Below, in pieces: positions 1 to 9,569 of a stretch of 53,866 nucleotides of DNA. Both the position numbers and the translations under genes were made by a program. The stretch is from Acidobacteriota bacterium (GTDB taxonomy: Bacteria > Acidobacteriota > UBA6911). The stretch lies in contig QHZE01000456.1 in NCBI GenBank assembly GCA_003225335.1, positions 1 through 53,866 of the forward strand, in the 5' to 3' direction. The stretch's first letter is position 1, and every line of letters starts with the position of its first letter. Below the pieces are notes generated by a model. It did not search any database and had not been told where the DNA came from. It worked only from the letters and a program-made list of their open reading frames with translations.

Positions 1-160
1 TCACGCTCCGCCAGCGCCGGGGCGAAGGCGCTTCGCACAATGCCGCCCATGCCCCTTCGGTCCAGCATGCGTCTCGCTCGCCGGTCTTTATTGCTTCCTC
101 TCCTCATTTGCTTTGGGAATCATCCTGATGGGGCGCAGCCATTCGGCCACAACCACAATC

Positions 161-200
161 TTCTTCGCGGTTCTTCGCGTCTTTGCGTCTTCGTGGTGAA
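161..200 (+). repeat. Period-8 CGAAG array, single arm
   Basis: A tandem array of the word CTTCGCGT and close variants lies just downstream of the tyrS stop codon. Its inverted counterpart lies directly upstream of the tyrS start at 1441-1469, so tyrS is bracketed by the two arms. Confidence 0.8.
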
Positions 201-211
201 TATGTTCGCTT

Positions 212-1429
212 TCACACGAGCTTGACGTGGCAAAAGTGCAGCTTGCCACAGCGAAGAACGAATTCGGAGAGCTCCGAGGGGACAGTTGCCGTCGCTTCTG
301 TAATCTTTTTTCCATCCAGAGTCACCGCACCGGATTTGACCAGACGCCGCGCCTCAGTCTTGGAAGTGGACAGGCCGGCCTTCACGAGAACATCCACCAG
401 ACTCGCCGGGCCATTCCCGCGATGGAACAGGAGCTCCGGCATTTCCTCGGGAACTTCGCCCCGCTGATGCACGCGGGCAAAGTGTTCTTCGGCGCCCCGG
501 GCCGCCTCGACTCCGTGCAGGTCCTCAACAAGCCGGAATGCCAGCTGCGCCTTCACCTTCATCGGGTGCAGCTCCCCCGACTCAATCCCTTTCTTCATCC
601 TGTCGATCTCGGCCTCAGGCACCTGCGTGAGAAGCTCATAATAGCGGAACAACAACGAGTCGGAGATCGACATGATCTTTCCGTAAATGTCCTCGGGCGG
701 TTCGGTGACGCCGATGTAGTTGCCGAGAGACTTGCTCATCTTCTCCACGCCGTCGGTCCCCTCGAGGAGGGGCGTGGTGAGGATCACCTGAGGCTCGAGA
801 CCGTATTCACGCATGATGTCCCGGCCTACAAGGAGGTTGAACTTCTGGTCGGTCCCCCCCAGCTCGAAATCCGCTTTCAGGAAAACGGAGTCGTAGGCCT
901 GAGACAGCGGATAGAGAAGCTCGTGAATGCCGACGGGCTGGCCGGCCTTCATCCGCTTCGCAAATTCGTCCCGCTCCAGCATGCGCGCCACCGTGTAGCG
1001 GGAACACAGACGCACCCAGTCTGCCGACGCGATGGCGCCTAACCAGCGGCTGTTGAAATCCAACACGGTCTTTTCAGGATCCAGGATCTTGAACACTTGA
1101 GATTTGTATGTCTCCGCGTTCGCTGCGATCTGTTTCGGCGTCAGCGCAGGGCGGGTCCTGGATCTCCCGGTAGGATCGCCGATCAGTCCCGTGAAGTCGC
1201 CGACCAGGAAGATCACCCGGTGCCCCAGATCTTGAAAGTGTTTCATCTTCCGGAGCAAAACCGCGTGCCCCAGGTGCAGATCCGGTGCCGTGGGATCGAA
1301 GCCCACTTTGACGGTGAGCGGCGTCTTTGTGTGGAAGGACCGTTCCAGCTTCCGAAGAGCCTCCTCCTCGGTGATGATCTCCACAGATCCTCTACGCAGA
1401 TACTCCAGTTGCTCCTGCGGGCTCTTCAT
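212..1429 (-). CDS. tyrS: Tyrosyl-tRNA synthetase
   Basis: This gene encodes the class I aminoacyl-tRNA synthetase that charges tRNA-Tyr with tyrosine in the cytoplasm. The 405-residue product has the family's usual length. The HIGH-type signature appears as HLGH near residue 53, the KMSKS loop is intact near residue 230, and the C-terminal 65 residues form an S4 RNA-binding domain. The ATG at 1429 fits the family N-terminus. It lies about 55 bases after the end of purN, so it may be the last gene of the purine transcript, although a repeat arm (1441-1469) sits directly upstream and leaves no clear ribosome-binding site. The assignment is secure; membership of the purine operon is inferred from spacing only. 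Confidence 0.96.
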   Translation of the reverse strand: MKSPQEQLEYLRRGSVEIITEEEALRKLERSFHTKTPLTVKVGFDPTAPDLHLGHAVLLRKMKHFQDLGHRVIFLVGDFTGLIGDPTGRSRTRPALTPKQIAANAETYKSQVFKILDPEKTVLDFNSRWLGAIASADWVRLCSRYTVARMLERDEFAKRMKAGQPVGIHELLYPLSQAYDSVFLKADFELGGTDQKFNLLVGRDIMREYGLEPQVILTTPLLEGTDGVEKMSKSLGNYIGVTEPPEDIYGKIMSISDSLLFRYYELLTQVPEAEIDRMKKGIESGELHPMKVKAQLAFRLVEDLHGVEAARGAEEHFARVHQRGEVPEEMPELLFHRGNGPASLVDVLVKAGLSTSKTEARRLVKSGAVTLDGKKITEATATVPSELSEFVLRCGKLHFCHVKLV

Positions 1430-1440
1430 ACTGCTTTTTT

Positions 1441-1469
1441 TACCACAAAGACGCGAAGACGCGAAGAAG
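1441..1469 (-). repeat. Period-8 CGAAG array, single arm
   Basis: A short array of the form ACGCGAAG(n) lies between purN and tyrS, inverted relative to the arm at 161-200. Confidence 0.75.
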
Positions 1470-1483
1470 CGCCAGGGTTGAAG

Positions 1484-2098
1484 TCACTGCGGGCGAGCGA
1501 TAATGCGGCGTCCCTCACGTTGGATATTACCATCAAGCACCAGGGCAATGGCCCGCCAATAAATCTGGTGTTCTTGCTCCAGAATCCGAGTGGAGAGGGA
1601 CTCTTCCGTGTCTTCGTCCCGGACATCGACCGCTTTCTGAAGCAGGATCGGCCCCGTATCCACTCCTTCATCCACCAGGTGAACGGTGCACCCGGAAATC
1701 TTGACTCCGTATTCCAGGGCCTGCCGTTGTGCGTGCAGGCCAGGAAACGCGGGGAGCAGGGCAGGGTGAATGTTGACGATTCTTCCCTTGTACTCCCTGA
1801 CAAACTCCGGCGTGAGAATCCTCATGAAGCCCGCCAGGCAAATTACAGCGGGGTGGTAAGGCCGCAGGGTTTCCAGCAGAAGGCGATCGTACTCGATGCG
1901 GCCGGCCCCGTTTGAAGGGAGAAACAACGCATTGAGACCGAGCGCGCGTGCTCGCGCGAGGCCCGGGGCGTGCTCGATATTGCTGATCACACAGCATATC
2001 GATGCATTGAGGTCTCCCCGCTTGACAGCTTCATGAATGGCCAGAAAGTTCGACCCTCTCCCGGACAGTAGTATCGCCAGATTCCGGTTTTCCTTCAT
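1484..2098 (-). CDS. purN: Phosphoribosylglycinamide formyltransferase
   Basis: PurN transfers a formyl group from 10-formyl-THF to GAR, the third step of IMP synthesis. The 204-residue product starts MKENRNLAILLSGRGSNF, the glycine-rich phosphate-binding N-terminus of the family. The catalytic block (IVNIHPALLPAFPGLHAQ) and the later SGCTVHLVDEGVDTGPI segment, which holds the active-site Asp, are both present. An upstream in-frame ATG at 2137 would add 13 residues unlike the family, so the ATG at 2098 is chosen. The gene follows purF after about 225 bases that contain an inverted-array hairpin. It is the fifth gene of the purine run. Confidence 0.95.
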   Translation of the reverse strand: MKENRNLAILLSGRGSNFLAIHEAVKRGDLNASICCVISNIEHAPGLARARALGLNALFLPSNGAGRIEYDRLLLETLRPYHPAVICLAGFMRILTPEFVREYKGRIVNIHPALLPAFPGLHAQRQALEYGVKISGCTVHLVDEGVDTGPILLQKAVDVRDEDTEESLSTRILEQEHQIYWRAIALVLDGNIQREGRRIIARPQ

Positions 2099-2229
2099 AC
2101 GACCGATACGGCCGCACCTTGAAAAAAAGCCGGCCACGAATTACGCGAAACGGGGCTAGCGCATGATGGGTCGATGGGGACGCCGGCAGCAACACAGGTC
2201 AGGTTTGGAGGGTGATCGTGTTCCATGTC

Positions 2230-2308
2230 CAGGAATCCGAGGAATCCGAGGAATTGAGGAAGCTGGCACCTCTTCATTCTTGGATTCCTCGGATTCCTTG
2301 GATTCTTC
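2230..2308. repeat. Inverted-array hairpin, 9-base word GAGGAATCC
   Basis: The left arm (2230-2259) repeats GAGGAATCC about three times and the right arm (2278-2307) is its reverse complement. Together they form a long imperfect hairpin between purF and purN. The rest of the 226-base gap holds nothing recognisable. Confidence 0.85.
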
Positions 2309-2324
2309 ACTCATCACTCGTCAT

Positions 2325-3719
2325 TCAAACGAAAAGCTCTTTCTGTCTCTCCTTGTGCGTTACATCCGTGGGATAGCGGTCCGTAAAACAGGCCGAGCAG
2401 AAGCGCCCCCTGTCATCGACGGCTTTAAGGAGCGCCTCCAGGCTGAGATATCCTAAGGAATCTGCGCCGATGAACTGCCGGATCTCCTCGACGGATTTGT
2501 TCGCGCCGATCAGTTCGCGTTTCGTCGGCGTGTCGATGCCGTAGTAGCAGGGTCCGACAATAGGAGGGGACGTAATGCGCACGTGGATTTCCCTGGCCCC
2601 GGCGGCGCGAATGATGTGAACGATTTTCTTGCTGGTGGTCCCGCGCACGATGGAATCGTCGACGAGAACGATGCGCTTGTCCTTGAGAATTTCGCGCACA
2701 GGGTTGAGCTTTACTTTGACGCCAAAATTGCGAATCGATTGCCTGGGCTCGATAAAGGTCCGTCCGACGTAGTGATTGCGTATCAAACCGAACTCCAGAC
2801 GTATCCCGCTCTCGTCCGCGTAACCAATGGCCGCGGAGACCCCTGAATCCGGAACCGGCACCACGACGTCGGCCTCGACGGGATACTCTTGTGCCAGATA
2901 CTGTCCCAGCAGACGCCGGCTGGTGTTCACGGTCCGGCCAAACACCAGGCTGTCCGGGCGGCTGAAATACACATGCTCGAAGACACAAAAAGCGGAGCTT
3001 TCCTTTGGCAGCGGGAAGCTGGACTCCAGGGTATCGTCCTCGACCAGCAGGACCTCTCCGGGTTCGACATCGCGAACGTATTCGGCGTCGATCAAGTCAA
3101 AGGCGCATGTTTCCGAAGCGAAAACGTAGCTGCCGTCAACCCTGCCGATGCAGAGCGGCCGAAACCCATGAGGGTCGCGCGCGACGAGGAGAAACCGCGG
3201 CGTCTGGATCACCAGGGAGTAAGCGCCTTGAATCAGGCGCAAGGCGTCCACAAAAGCCTCCGGCAAGGATCTCCTTTTAGACCGTGAGATCAGGTGAAGG
3301 ATGACTTCGCTGTCGCTCGTCGAGTGAAATATGGCGCCGTCGCGCTCGAGCTCGCGGCGAAGCTGAGCGGCATTGACCAGATTCCCGTTGTGCGCCAGCG
3401 CCAGCTGTCCCCGCCAGCAATCGATAAGGAGCGGCTGGGCGTTCGCGAGCGCACTTTCTCCAGCGGTGGAGTAACGGACGTGCCCGATGGCCGAATGACC
3501 CGGCAGGTGCTCCAGCCGGGTTTCGCTGAACACGTCCGCCACGTGTCCCATCCCGTGCTGGAGGTGGAGCCGGACGCCGTCAGAACTCGCTATGCCAGCC
3601 GACTCCTGCCCCCGGTGCTGCAAGGCATAGATTCCGAGGTAGGCCAACCGAGCGGCCTCTGTGTGCGAGACGATCGCAAAAATGCCGCACTCTTCTTTCA
3701 ACTTGTCCCAGGGCAACAT
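2325..3719 (-). CDS. purF: Amidophosphoribosyltransferase (Fe-S type)
   Basis: PurF makes 5-phosphoribosylamine from PRPP and glutamine, the committed step of purine synthesis. From the ATG at 3719 the product is 464 residues with a ten-residue propeptide (MLPWDKLKEE) ahead of the nucleophile in CGIFAIV, which becomes Cys1 after processing. The PRPP loop VLVDDSIVRGTT is intact. Four cysteines at the positions of the Bacillus-type 4Fe-4S ligands are visible (FCVFEHVYF, GPCYYGID and the CSACF pair near the C-terminus), suggesting an oxygen-sensitive enzyme. A longer reading frame to 3821 exists, but its extra 34 residues are translated dispersed repeat, so I reject it. purL ends about 100 bases upstream. 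Confidence 0.95.
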   Translation of the reverse strand: MLPWDKLKEECGIFAIVSHTEAARLAYLGIYALQHRGQESAGIASSDGVRLHLQHGMGHVADVFSETRLEHLPGHSAIGHVRYSTAGESALANAQPLLIDCWRGQLALAHNGNLVNAAQLRRELERDGAIFHSTSDSEVILHLISRSKRRSLPEAFVDALRLIQGAYSLVIQTPRFLLVARDPHGFRPLCIGRVDGSYVFASETCAFDLIDAEYVRDVEPGEVLLVEDDTLESSFPLPKESSAFCVFEHVYFSRPDSLVFGRTVNTSRRLLGQYLAQEYPVEADVVVPVPDSGVSAAIGYADESGIRLEFGLIRNHYVGRTFIEPRQSIRNFGVKVKLNPVREILKDKRIVLVDDSIVRGTTSKKIVHIIRAAGAREIHVRITSPPIVGPCYYGIDTPTKRELIGANKSVEEIRQFIGADSLGYLSLEALLKAVDDRGRFCSACFTDRYPTDVTHKERQKELFV

Positions 3720-3739
3720 TTTCCTCTGCCTAAACTCCA

Positions 3740-3845
3740 AAAAATTCACCCCGAAGGCGCAAAGACGCGAAGAATCGCCAAGTGCCTGCGAAGGATTTTT
3801 GGCTGTAGTATCCGTGTTCATCTGTGTTCATCTGTGGTTTCATTC
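3740..3845. repeat. Repeat arms at the purL-purF junction
   Basis: An array with the period-8 CGAAG word (about 3747-3778) is followed by a 10-base word array reading TCTGTGTTCA (3810-3840). The second array overlaps the last codons of purL, so the PurL tail ETTDEHR is partly repeat-encoded. Confidence 0.75.
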
Positions 3846-6076
3846 ATGCGCGCGGCCTGTAGCCAACTTTCCAGAGCCCTGTCCCAGGTCTCGAAAATCG
3901 CAGCAACCTGCACGGACAGAATGTCCGCGTCATTATACACAACCCGAACCTCCTTTAGTGAGGTAACACGGCCGCAGGGACGCAGAAGCACGCCCATTTC
4001 TCGCGCCCGGTCCAACAGCTTTTGCAGATTTTGCTCCGGCGCACTGAGCACCACGCGGGAAGGACCTTCTCCAAAGAGCGCCTGGTGCGGCATCAAGGGG
4101 CTTGAAATCCTCAGTTCGATTCCCAGGCGGGGGTAGGCGAGCAAGGCGCTCTCCAGCGCTGTCACGAGCAGGCCCCCTTCGGAGCAGTCATGCGCCGATC
4201 GTACCCACCCTTCGCGGACCGCGTTTCCGAGGAAAGACTCGATTCTTTTCTCGAGCTCCAGGCGTACAGGCACCGGAACACCTTCCACACGATTATGGAA
4301 GACTTCCAGATATTCGGATCCAGCGAGACTGACTTCCTCCGGGCCGAGCAGCAGAACGACATCTCCTGCTTCGCGGAAAGCCGCGGGTGTGATGTGGGAT
4401 TCCCGTTCCACTATTCCGACCATTCCTATCACAGGAGTGGGGTAAACGCCGATGCCGTTAGTTTCATTGTAGAAGCTGACGTTTCCTCCTGTAATGGGCG
4501 TGCCGAGAGCCTGGCAAGCCTCGCGAATGCCGTCCACCGTTTGTGAGAACTGCCACATCGTCTCGGGATTTTCGGGACTGGCGAAGTTGAGGCAGTTTGT
4601 AGCCGCCAGGGGGGTTCCGCCCGAGCAGACGATGTTGCGGCACGCCTCGGCCACGGCGGCGCGCGCTCCCGCCGCCGGATCCAGATAGCAGTAGCGCGGA
4701 TTGCAATCGGTGGATATTGCCAGGCGCCTCTCCTTCCCTTTAAGCCGCAGAATGGAAGCATCGGCGCCGGGGCCCACGAGGGTGTTGGTTCGGACCATGT
4801 GATCGTATTGCTCCCATATCCAGCGCTTCCGGCACAGGTTGGGCGAGGACATCATGCGTATGACCGCCTGTTCCCAATCGCGGGGCGGCGCCACCAGGTC
4901 GGCGCCAAACGCGCGCGCCTCGTCCAGATATGCGGGGCGCTTCATGGGCCGGTTGTACACAGGCGCGCCGTCTGCAAGCGGCCGGTTCGGGACCTCGGCT
5001 ACTATCGTTCCACTCTGCAGGACGCGCAGCATTCCGTCGCCGGTGACCCGTCCGATCGTGGCTGCGTCCAAACCCCAACGAGTGAAAATTTCCAGGACCT
5101 TTGGTTCGTTTTCCTCCCGGGTGACCAGCAGCATCCGCTCCTGCGATTCCGACAGCATGATCTCGTAAGCCGTCATGCCGGCTTCACGCTGCGGCACCCG
5201 ATCGAGCTCGATCTCCACGCCTGTTCCCGCGCGGCTCCCCATCTCGCAGGTGGAACACGTCAGTCCCGCCGCGCCCATGTCCTGTATGCCCACAACCAGG
5301 CCGGAGTGCATGGCCTCCAAGCAAGCTTCAAGCAGAAGCTTCTCGAGGAAGGGATCGCCCACCTGGACGGTGGGCCTCTTTTCCTCCGATCGTTCGTCGA
5401 ATTCCTCGCTGGCCATCGTGGCGCCGTGTATACCGTCCCGGCCCGTCCTGGCTCCCACGTAAATCACCGGATTGCCGACTCCCGTGGCCCGGCCGTAAAA
5501 AATTTGGTCGCGCCGCGCTATTCCCAGGCAAAAAACGTTGACCAGAGGGTTATTGGCATAATGTCGTGAAAAGACCGTCTGCCCGCCCACCGTGGGAATA
5601 CCTATGCAGTTGCCGTACCCTCCCACACCCGCAACCACACCCTCAAGAATCATGCGATTCTTCGGGTCATCGATGAAGCCGAAGTGGAGCGCATCCATAA
5701 GGGCAATGGGGCGCGCCCCCATTGTGAAAATATCGCGAATGATTCCCCCGACGCCGGTGGCGGCTCCCTGATACGGTTCAATGAAAGAGGGATGATTGTG
5801 CGACTCGATCTTGAATACCGCCACCAGACCGTCCCCGATATCGACGACCCCGGCGTTCTCACCCGGCCCCTGCACGACACAGGGGCCTTGATGAGGCAAG
5901 CGGCGAAGATGGATCTTGGAGCTTTTGTAGCTGCAGTGCTCGGACCACATCACGGAGAATATGCCGAGCTCCGTAAAGGTCGGCTGGCGGCCCAGGATCT
6001 CGCAGATACGCTGGTATTCCTCGGGCGTGAGCCCGTGCTGGGAAATCGTCTCTGGCGAAATGTCAGTCGGGATCAT
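3818..6076 (-). CDS. purL: Phosphoribosylformylglycinamidine synthase, large subunit
   Basis: PurL is the ATP-dependent synthetase subunit that converts FGAR to FGAM, using ammonia delivered by PurQ within a PurS-PurQ-PurL complex. At 752 residues it is the short Bacillus-type PurL, not the roughly 1300-residue fused form, which agrees with the separate purS and purQ genes upstream. The N-terminus ([21 protein letters not shown]) and the [10 protein letters not shown] block containing the catalytic His are intact, and both halves of the AIR-synthase fold are present. The ATG at 6076 follows an inverted-array hairpin and has no clear ribosome-binding site. The C-terminal few residues run into a repeat. 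Confidence 0.97.
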   Translation of the reverse strand: MIPTDISPETISQHGLTPEEYQRICEILGRQPTFTELGIFSVMWSEHCSYKSSKIHLRRLPHQGPCVVQGPGENAGVVDIGDGLVAVFKIESHNHPSFIEPYQGAATGVGGIIRDIFTMGARPIALMDALHFGFIDDPKNRMILEGVVAGVGGYGNCIGIPTVGGQTVFSRHYANNPLVNVFCLGIARRDQIFYGRATGVGNPVIYVGARTGRDGIHGATMASEEFDERSEEKRPTVQVGDPFLEKLLLEACLEAMHSGLVVGIQDMGAAGLTCSTCEMGSRAGTGVEIELDRVPQREAGMTAYEIMLSESQERMLLVTREENEPKVLEIFTRWGLDAATIGRVTGDGMLRVLQSGTIVAEVPNRPLADGAPVYNRPMKRPAYLDEARAFGADLVAPPRDWEQAVIRMMSSPNLCRKRWIWEQYDHMVRTNTLVGPGADASILRLKGKERRLAISTDCNPRYCYLDPAAGARAAVAEACRNIVCSGGTPLAATNCLNFASPENPETMWQFSQTVDGIREACQALGTPITGGNVSFYNETNGIGVYPTPVIGMVGIVERESHITPAAFREAGDVVLLLGPEEVSLAGSEYLEVFHNRVEGVPVPVRLELEKRIESFLGNAVREGWVRSAHDCSEGGLLVTALESALLAYPRLGIELRISSPLMPHQALFGEGPSRVVLSAPEQNLQKLLDRAREMGVLLRPCGRVTSLKEVRVVYNDADILSVQVAAIFETWDRALESWLQAARMNETTDEHR

Positions 6077-6091
6077 TTGGATTTAGGACTT

Positions 6092-6184
6092 CAAAGAATC
6101 CAAGAATCCAAGAATTCAAGAATTCAAGAATGAAAGGCCTCGTGGCCCATTCTTGGATTCTTGAATTCTTGGATTCTTGGATTC
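6092..6184. repeat. Inverted-array hairpin, 8-base word CAAGAATC
   Basis: Five units of an exact 8-base period form the left arm (6093-6132). A 15-base GC-rich loop and a nearly perfect reverse complement (6148-6184) follow. The element fills the purQ-purL gap and encodes the last roughly 22 residues of PurQ. Confidence 0.9.
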
Positions 6185-6868
6185 CACGGCTTTCAGGAGG
6201 GACACGAAGATTCCCTTGCCGTCCTCGGATCCCAGGCAGAGCTCGGAGGCCCGCTCGGGATGCGGCATCATCCCCATCACGTTTCCCTCTTCGTTGATCA
6301 GCGCCGCGATGTTGTTCAAAGACCCGTTGGGATTGGCAGCATCGCATACCTCCCCGGACGGCGAGCTGTAACGCAGCACCACGCGGCCGTTGCGCTCCAG
6401 ATGGTTCAGCTCTTCGGGAGAGACATAGAAGCTCCCTTCATTGTGAGCTATGGGCATGCGAAGCACTTGCCCAGGCTCGTAGGCGCGGGTGAAGGCCAAG
6501 TCGGTGCGCTCGGCTCTGAGATCCACCGGGCGGCAGATGAACTTGAGCCCCCGATTGCGAAGCATGGCGCCGGGAAGCAAGCCTGCCTCTTGCAGGATCT
6601 GAAATCCGTTGCAGATCCCCAGCACGAAGCCACCGCGGCGAGCGAACTCCTTTACCGCCTGCATCACGGGGGAGAACCGGGCGATAGCTCCCGTCCGGAG
6701 ATAGTCCCCGTAAGAAAAGCCCCCGGGAAGCACTATGACGTCGCAGTCGTGCAGATGGGCATCTCCGTGCCAAATAAAACGGGCATCCGTGCCGAGAACA
6801 TGCTTCAAGACATGGTAGGTATCATGGTCGCAGTTCGATCCGGGAAACACCACGACGCCAGTCTTCAT
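6116..6868 (-). CDS. purQ: Phosphoribosylformylglycinamidine synthase, glutaminase subunit
   Basis: PurQ is the class I glutamine amidotransferase that feeds ammonia to PurL. The nucleophile elbow GICNGFQ and the PHPERASE segment carrying the catalytic His and Glu are present. The start at 6868 is an ATGA overlap with the purS stop codon and has AGGAG eight bases upstream, so the 7-residue longer form is rejected. The family fold ends near FVSLLKAVE. The remaining roughly 22 residues ([11 protein letters not shown] and onward) are translated repeat arm, so the native C-terminus has probably been extended by repeat insertion. The product is 250 residues, somewhat longer than usual for that reason. 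Confidence 0.95.
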   Translation of the reverse strand: MKTGVVVFPGSNCDHDTYHVLKHVLGTDARFIWHGDAHLHDCDVIVLPGGFSYGDYLRTGAIARFSPVMQAVKEFARRGGFVLGICNGFQILQEAGLLPGAMLRNRGLKFICRPVDLRAERTDLAFTRAYEPGQVLRMPIAHNEGSFYVSPEELNHLERNGRVVLRYSSPSGEVCDAANPNGSLNNIAALINEEGNVMGMMPHPERASELCLGSEDGKGIFVSLLKAVESKNPRIQESKNGPRGLSFLNS

Positions 6869-7122
6869 GCGGGAATCTCCTGCGGCCACTCGATCCGGTA
6901 GCCTTCGATCACGGGATTGGAAAGCACGCGCGCCACGATCGTCTCCACCTTGTCTCGCTCTTCCCTGGCACTTAAATCACCGGCCCACCGGATCTCGAAG
7001 TACTTGCCCTGGCGGACCTCCTCCACCTGAGAGTAGCCCAGGCCGGCAAGGGTTTTCTGGATGGTCATCCCCTGCGGATCGAGGACGCTGGGTTTCAAGG
7101 TCACAAACACACGAAGCATCAT
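6865..7122 (-). CDS. purS: Phosphoribosylformylglycinamidine synthase, PurS subunit
   Basis: PurS is the small structural subunit that bridges PurL and PurQ. The 85-residue protein has the family's beta-alpha-beta pattern and the conserved KPSVLDPQG and RQGKYFEI segments. Two consecutive ATG codons (7122 and 7119) follow AAGGAG at an eight-base spacing. A TTG at 7128 is less likely because it would fall inside that spacing. Its stop codon overlaps the purQ start (ATGA), implying translational coupling. It is the first gene of the purine transcript, so the promoter should lie in the roughly 200 bases upstream, where I see no riboswitch or PurR-type operator. Confidence 0.94.
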   Translation of the reverse strand: MMLRVFVTLKPSVLDPQGMTIQKTLAGLGYSQVEEVRQGKYFEIRWAGDLSAREERDKVETIVARVLSNPVIEGYRIEWPQEIPA

Positions 7123-7442
7123 TGTCAAGTCTCCTTGGGGGCTCGCAAGGAAACTACATAGTGACTGCGGCCAGACAATCTGTCAAATGACGAAGGGTGC
7201 AATTTAGTGGAAGTCAATTCACGATCTGAACTCCTCAGAAGCTGCGGAGAATAAATTCGTGTTAATTCCTGGAATTCGTGGCCAATAAAACCGACCACGA
7301 ATTCCAGGAATTTCAAGAAAACGCTCACTGCCATTTGGATGTCATCGGTTTGAAATACAATTTTTCACAGTCCCTCCACGACTTCTTATGGGACACGGAT
7401 GTTCACGGATTCGACGGATTGACACGGAGCCGATCTCCCCGA

Positions 7443-7559
7443 ACTAGGTCCACCTGCTGGAGACAACATTCACAAATCCGTCAAGTTTTCTCTCATGGCC
7501 GGGACGGCCATGACACGCAGTCATCGTGGCACGGGCGTCTCGCCCGTGAATGACTGGGA
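7443..7559. repeat. Two-hairpin dispersed element, copy 1
   Basis: This element begins with AGGTCCACCTGCTGG and a TCACAAATCCGTCAAGTTTT block, followed by two compact hairpins (CATGGCC/GGCCATG and CACGGGC/GCCCGTG). A second copy lies at 37218-37332, and the first 30 bases recur at 48673-48702. It occupies the gene-free stretch 7123-7777. Confidence 0.85.
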
Positions 7560-7580
7560 TCACTCGCTATTGCTGCTAAG

Positions 7581-7702
7581 CCGAAAATCCCTCGCAAGCT
7601 GGCAAGGATTTTCGGTCAAATGAGAAATGGCACATGAAAAATGACAAATAGAAGTCCGGAAAACGAACTGCGATTTGTCATTTTTCATTGGTCATTTTTC
7701 TT
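7581..7702. repeat. Two adjacent hairpins (CCGAAAATCC stem; period-7 ATGACAA array)
   Basis: A stem CCGAAAATCC/GGATTTTCGG (7581-7615) is followed by an inverted pair of arrays of the 7-base word ATGACAA (7616-7702). The remainder of the 7123-7777 gap shows nothing further that I can name. Confidence 0.8.
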
Positions 7703-7777
7703 TCTCTGCCCTCTCAGCGTCTCTGGTGGTGAGATCCGTTTGGGTTGCGGCTGGGTTGACAGGGACGGCGCCGTGCG

Positions 7778-8572
7778 TCACGACTGCCGTCGCACACGGC
7801 TTACGATCTCATCGATGACCTGGAACAACTCGCTCTTCGTCAGGGTCAGGGTCTCCTCCGATGGAGACTCCAGAGCCTCCGCCGGTATCGGGCAGCCCGA
7901 AGTCCGGAGCGTCCTCGTCTCTGATGTGCCCCCTTGATACTCGCTTCGACCCTGCGTCGCGTAGAGACGTTTCACGGCATCTTCGGAAAGAACGCGTTCG
8001 CGTCCCAGGATCTTCGCCACGATACTGATGAGCGCGAAGTGCTCGAGCGTTTCCATCTTGAAATAGGCAGACTCCAAGTCCTCGCCGTAAGCCACCGCCC
8101 CATGATTGCTGAGAAGGAGGGCATCGTGATACGGGACAAGATCACGGATGGCTCGAGCCACCTCCTCTGTAGTTGGGGTGCTGTACTCAGCCAGGGGGAT
8201 GCGTCCCATAGTGAGAATCACCTCGGGCAAGAGCGCCTTATCCAGAGCCATCCCGGCCACAGCGTATCCCGTCGCGTGCGGCGGATGAGCGTGCACGACC
8301 GCGTAAACATCCGGCCGAAGACGGTAGATCTCCAGATGCATCAACGCCTCGGAGGAAGGGTTTCTTATGCCTTCAACTTTCTTTCCGCCCAGGTCCGTTT
8401 TGACGATGTCCTCTGTTTTCAGGAAGCCTTTGCACATCCCCGTCGGAGTGAAGTAAAGGAATTCACCCAGGCGAGCGCTGATGTTTCCGTCTCGCGCGGC
8501 AATAAACTTGTTTGCGTAGAGACGTCTGCCGATCTCGACGATTTGTTCCCTGATCCCGGGTTCCGAGTGCAT
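7778..8572 (-). CDS. Class II aldolase/adducin family protein
   Basis: This protein belongs to the zinc-dependent class II aldolase family (L-fuculose-1-phosphate aldolase, L-ribulose-5-phosphate 4-epimerase and relatives). The 264-residue product from the ATG at 8572 has the substrate-binding GNISAR motif near residue 30, the zinc-binding VVHAHPPHATGYA (HxH) and the later LLSNHGAVAYG with the third His. The C-terminal 40 residues are not typical of the core fold and may be an added tail. A longer start at 8605 is possible but adds an atypical segment. The gene has no metabolic partner in the window, so the sugar-phosphate substrate cannot be assigned. It is divergent from ruvA. Confidence 0.88.
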   Translation of the reverse strand: MHSEPGIREQIVEIGRRLYANKFIAARDGNISARLGEFLYFTPTGMCKGFLKTEDIVKTDLGGKKVEGIRNPSSEALMHLEIYRLRPDVYAVVHAHPPHATGYAVAGMALDKALLPEVILTMGRIPLAEYSTPTTEEVARAIRDLVPYHDALLLSNHGAVAYGEDLESAYFKMETLEHFALISIVAKILGRERVLSEDAVKRLYATQGRSEYQGGTSETRTLRTSGCPIPAEALESPSEETLTLTKSELFQVIDEIVSRVRRQS

Positions 8573-8714
8573 GCTCGCTTCCACTGACCGCCGCCCACAG
8601 GCCACGAATCTGGGTCAGCGGTTAGCGGTGATAAATCGGCCCGCTGCCTCTTTCTTTCGTTGGCCGAGAGCGAGCGTTATATAGCACAATTCCAGGGGCA
8701 CTTCGATGCCTATT

Positions 8715-8945
8715 CGAAAGCAGAAGGCAGCAGGCAGAAGGCAGAAGACCACCAATGCAGCTTTTACCACCAAGACGCGAAGACCCAAAGAATGGCAGAG
8801 CTTTTGGTTGCGTTTGAGCTAATTGAGGGAAAACCTCTTCGTGATTCTTCGCGTCTTCGTGTCTTCGTGGTAAATTGGGCGGCACGATAACGGGATTACA
8901 GGCTCCTGTTATCCTGTCTTCGATCATCCTGTTAGCCTGTCGTTG
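8715..8945. repeat. Repeat block between the aldolase gene and ruvA
   Basis: Arrays of three words lie in tandem: period-7 GGCAGAA (8718-8750), an inverted pair of period-8 CGAAG arrays (8767-8874), and an ATCCTGTT-type array (8890-8942). They fill the 380-base divergent gap, leaving little room for promoters except near 8600-8710. Confidence 0.8.
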
Positions 8946-8952
8946 AACCCGC

Positions 8953-9558
8953 ATGATTGGGTATCTGAAAGGTCAGCTTCTGTCCAAGAAGCCAAACTTG
9001 ATTTTGCTGGATGTGCAGGGAGTCGGCTACGAGGTTCATATCCCACTGACGAGCTTCTACGATCTTCCGGGCGAGGGGAGCCAGGTCGCCCTCAAAATCC
9101 ACACGCACGTGCGCGAGGATGCGCTGATACTCTACGGGTTCTGTTCCCAGCGAGAGAAGGACTTCTTTCTCAAGCTCGTATCCATCAGCGGAATCGGACC
9201 GAAAGTCGCCATTGGCATATTGTCCGGAGCCCGAGTGGAAGAGTTGGCTCAGGCGATCGCGGAAGGCGATCTAGCCCGGCTGACCACGATCCCGGGGGTG
9301 GGTCGCAAGACCGCCGAGCGCGTCGTGTTGGAGCTCAAGAACCAGGTTACCCCGTTTTTACTGGCGGAACGGGCACAGCAGGCCCAGGGGGCGAGCAGGA
9401 CGGACGGACTCGAGGACGACATTCTGTCTGCGCTGGTGAATCTGGGTTATCCGAGAGCGGCGGCTGAAAAGGCGCTCTCACGCGTGGTCGCCTCGGCCGA
9501 ATGCGAGCGCACTTTCGAGGATCTTTTGAGACACACTTTGCGCAGGCTTGCGGGCTAA
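8953..9558 (+). CDS. ruvA: Holliday junction DNA helicase subunit RuvA
   Basis: RuvA binds four-way junctions as a tetramer and loads the RuvB motor for branch migration. The 201-residue protein begins [15 protein letters not shown] and has the N-terminal OB domain (about 1-62), two helix-hairpin-helix motifs ([14 protein letters not shown] and [16 protein letters not shown]) and the C-terminal RuvB-contacting domain after a Gln/Ala-rich linker. Length and order are standard. The ATG at 8953 matches the family start, though no strong ribosome-binding site is visible. ruvB starts 12 bases after the stop codon, so the two form an operon. No ruvC is seen nearby. Confidence 0.97.
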   Translation: MIGYLKGQLLSKKPNLILLDVQGVGYEVHIPLTSFYDLPGEGSQVALKIHTHVREDALILYGFCSQREKDFFLKLVSISGIGPKVAIGILSGARVEELAQAIAEGDLARLTTIPGVGRKTAERVVLELKNQVTPFLLAERAQQAQGASRTDGLEDDILSALVNLGYPRAAAEKALSRVVASAECERTFEDLLRHTLRRLAG

Positions 9559-9569
9559 TCCAAATCGCA

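Noticed and set aside
1..107. Minus-strand open frame from an ATG at 107 running off the left edge (Arg-rich, about 35 residues)
   Set aside because: Too short and too biased to support as a gene, and no ribosome-binding site precedes it. It may be the start of a real gene outside the window.
3720..3821. Longer N-terminus for PurF
   Set aside because: The extra 34 residues are translated repeat and would place the nucleophilic Cys too far from a normal propeptide.
7123..7442. A purine riboswitch or PurR operator before purS
   Set aside because: No conserved aptamer core or palindromic operator could be found by eye.
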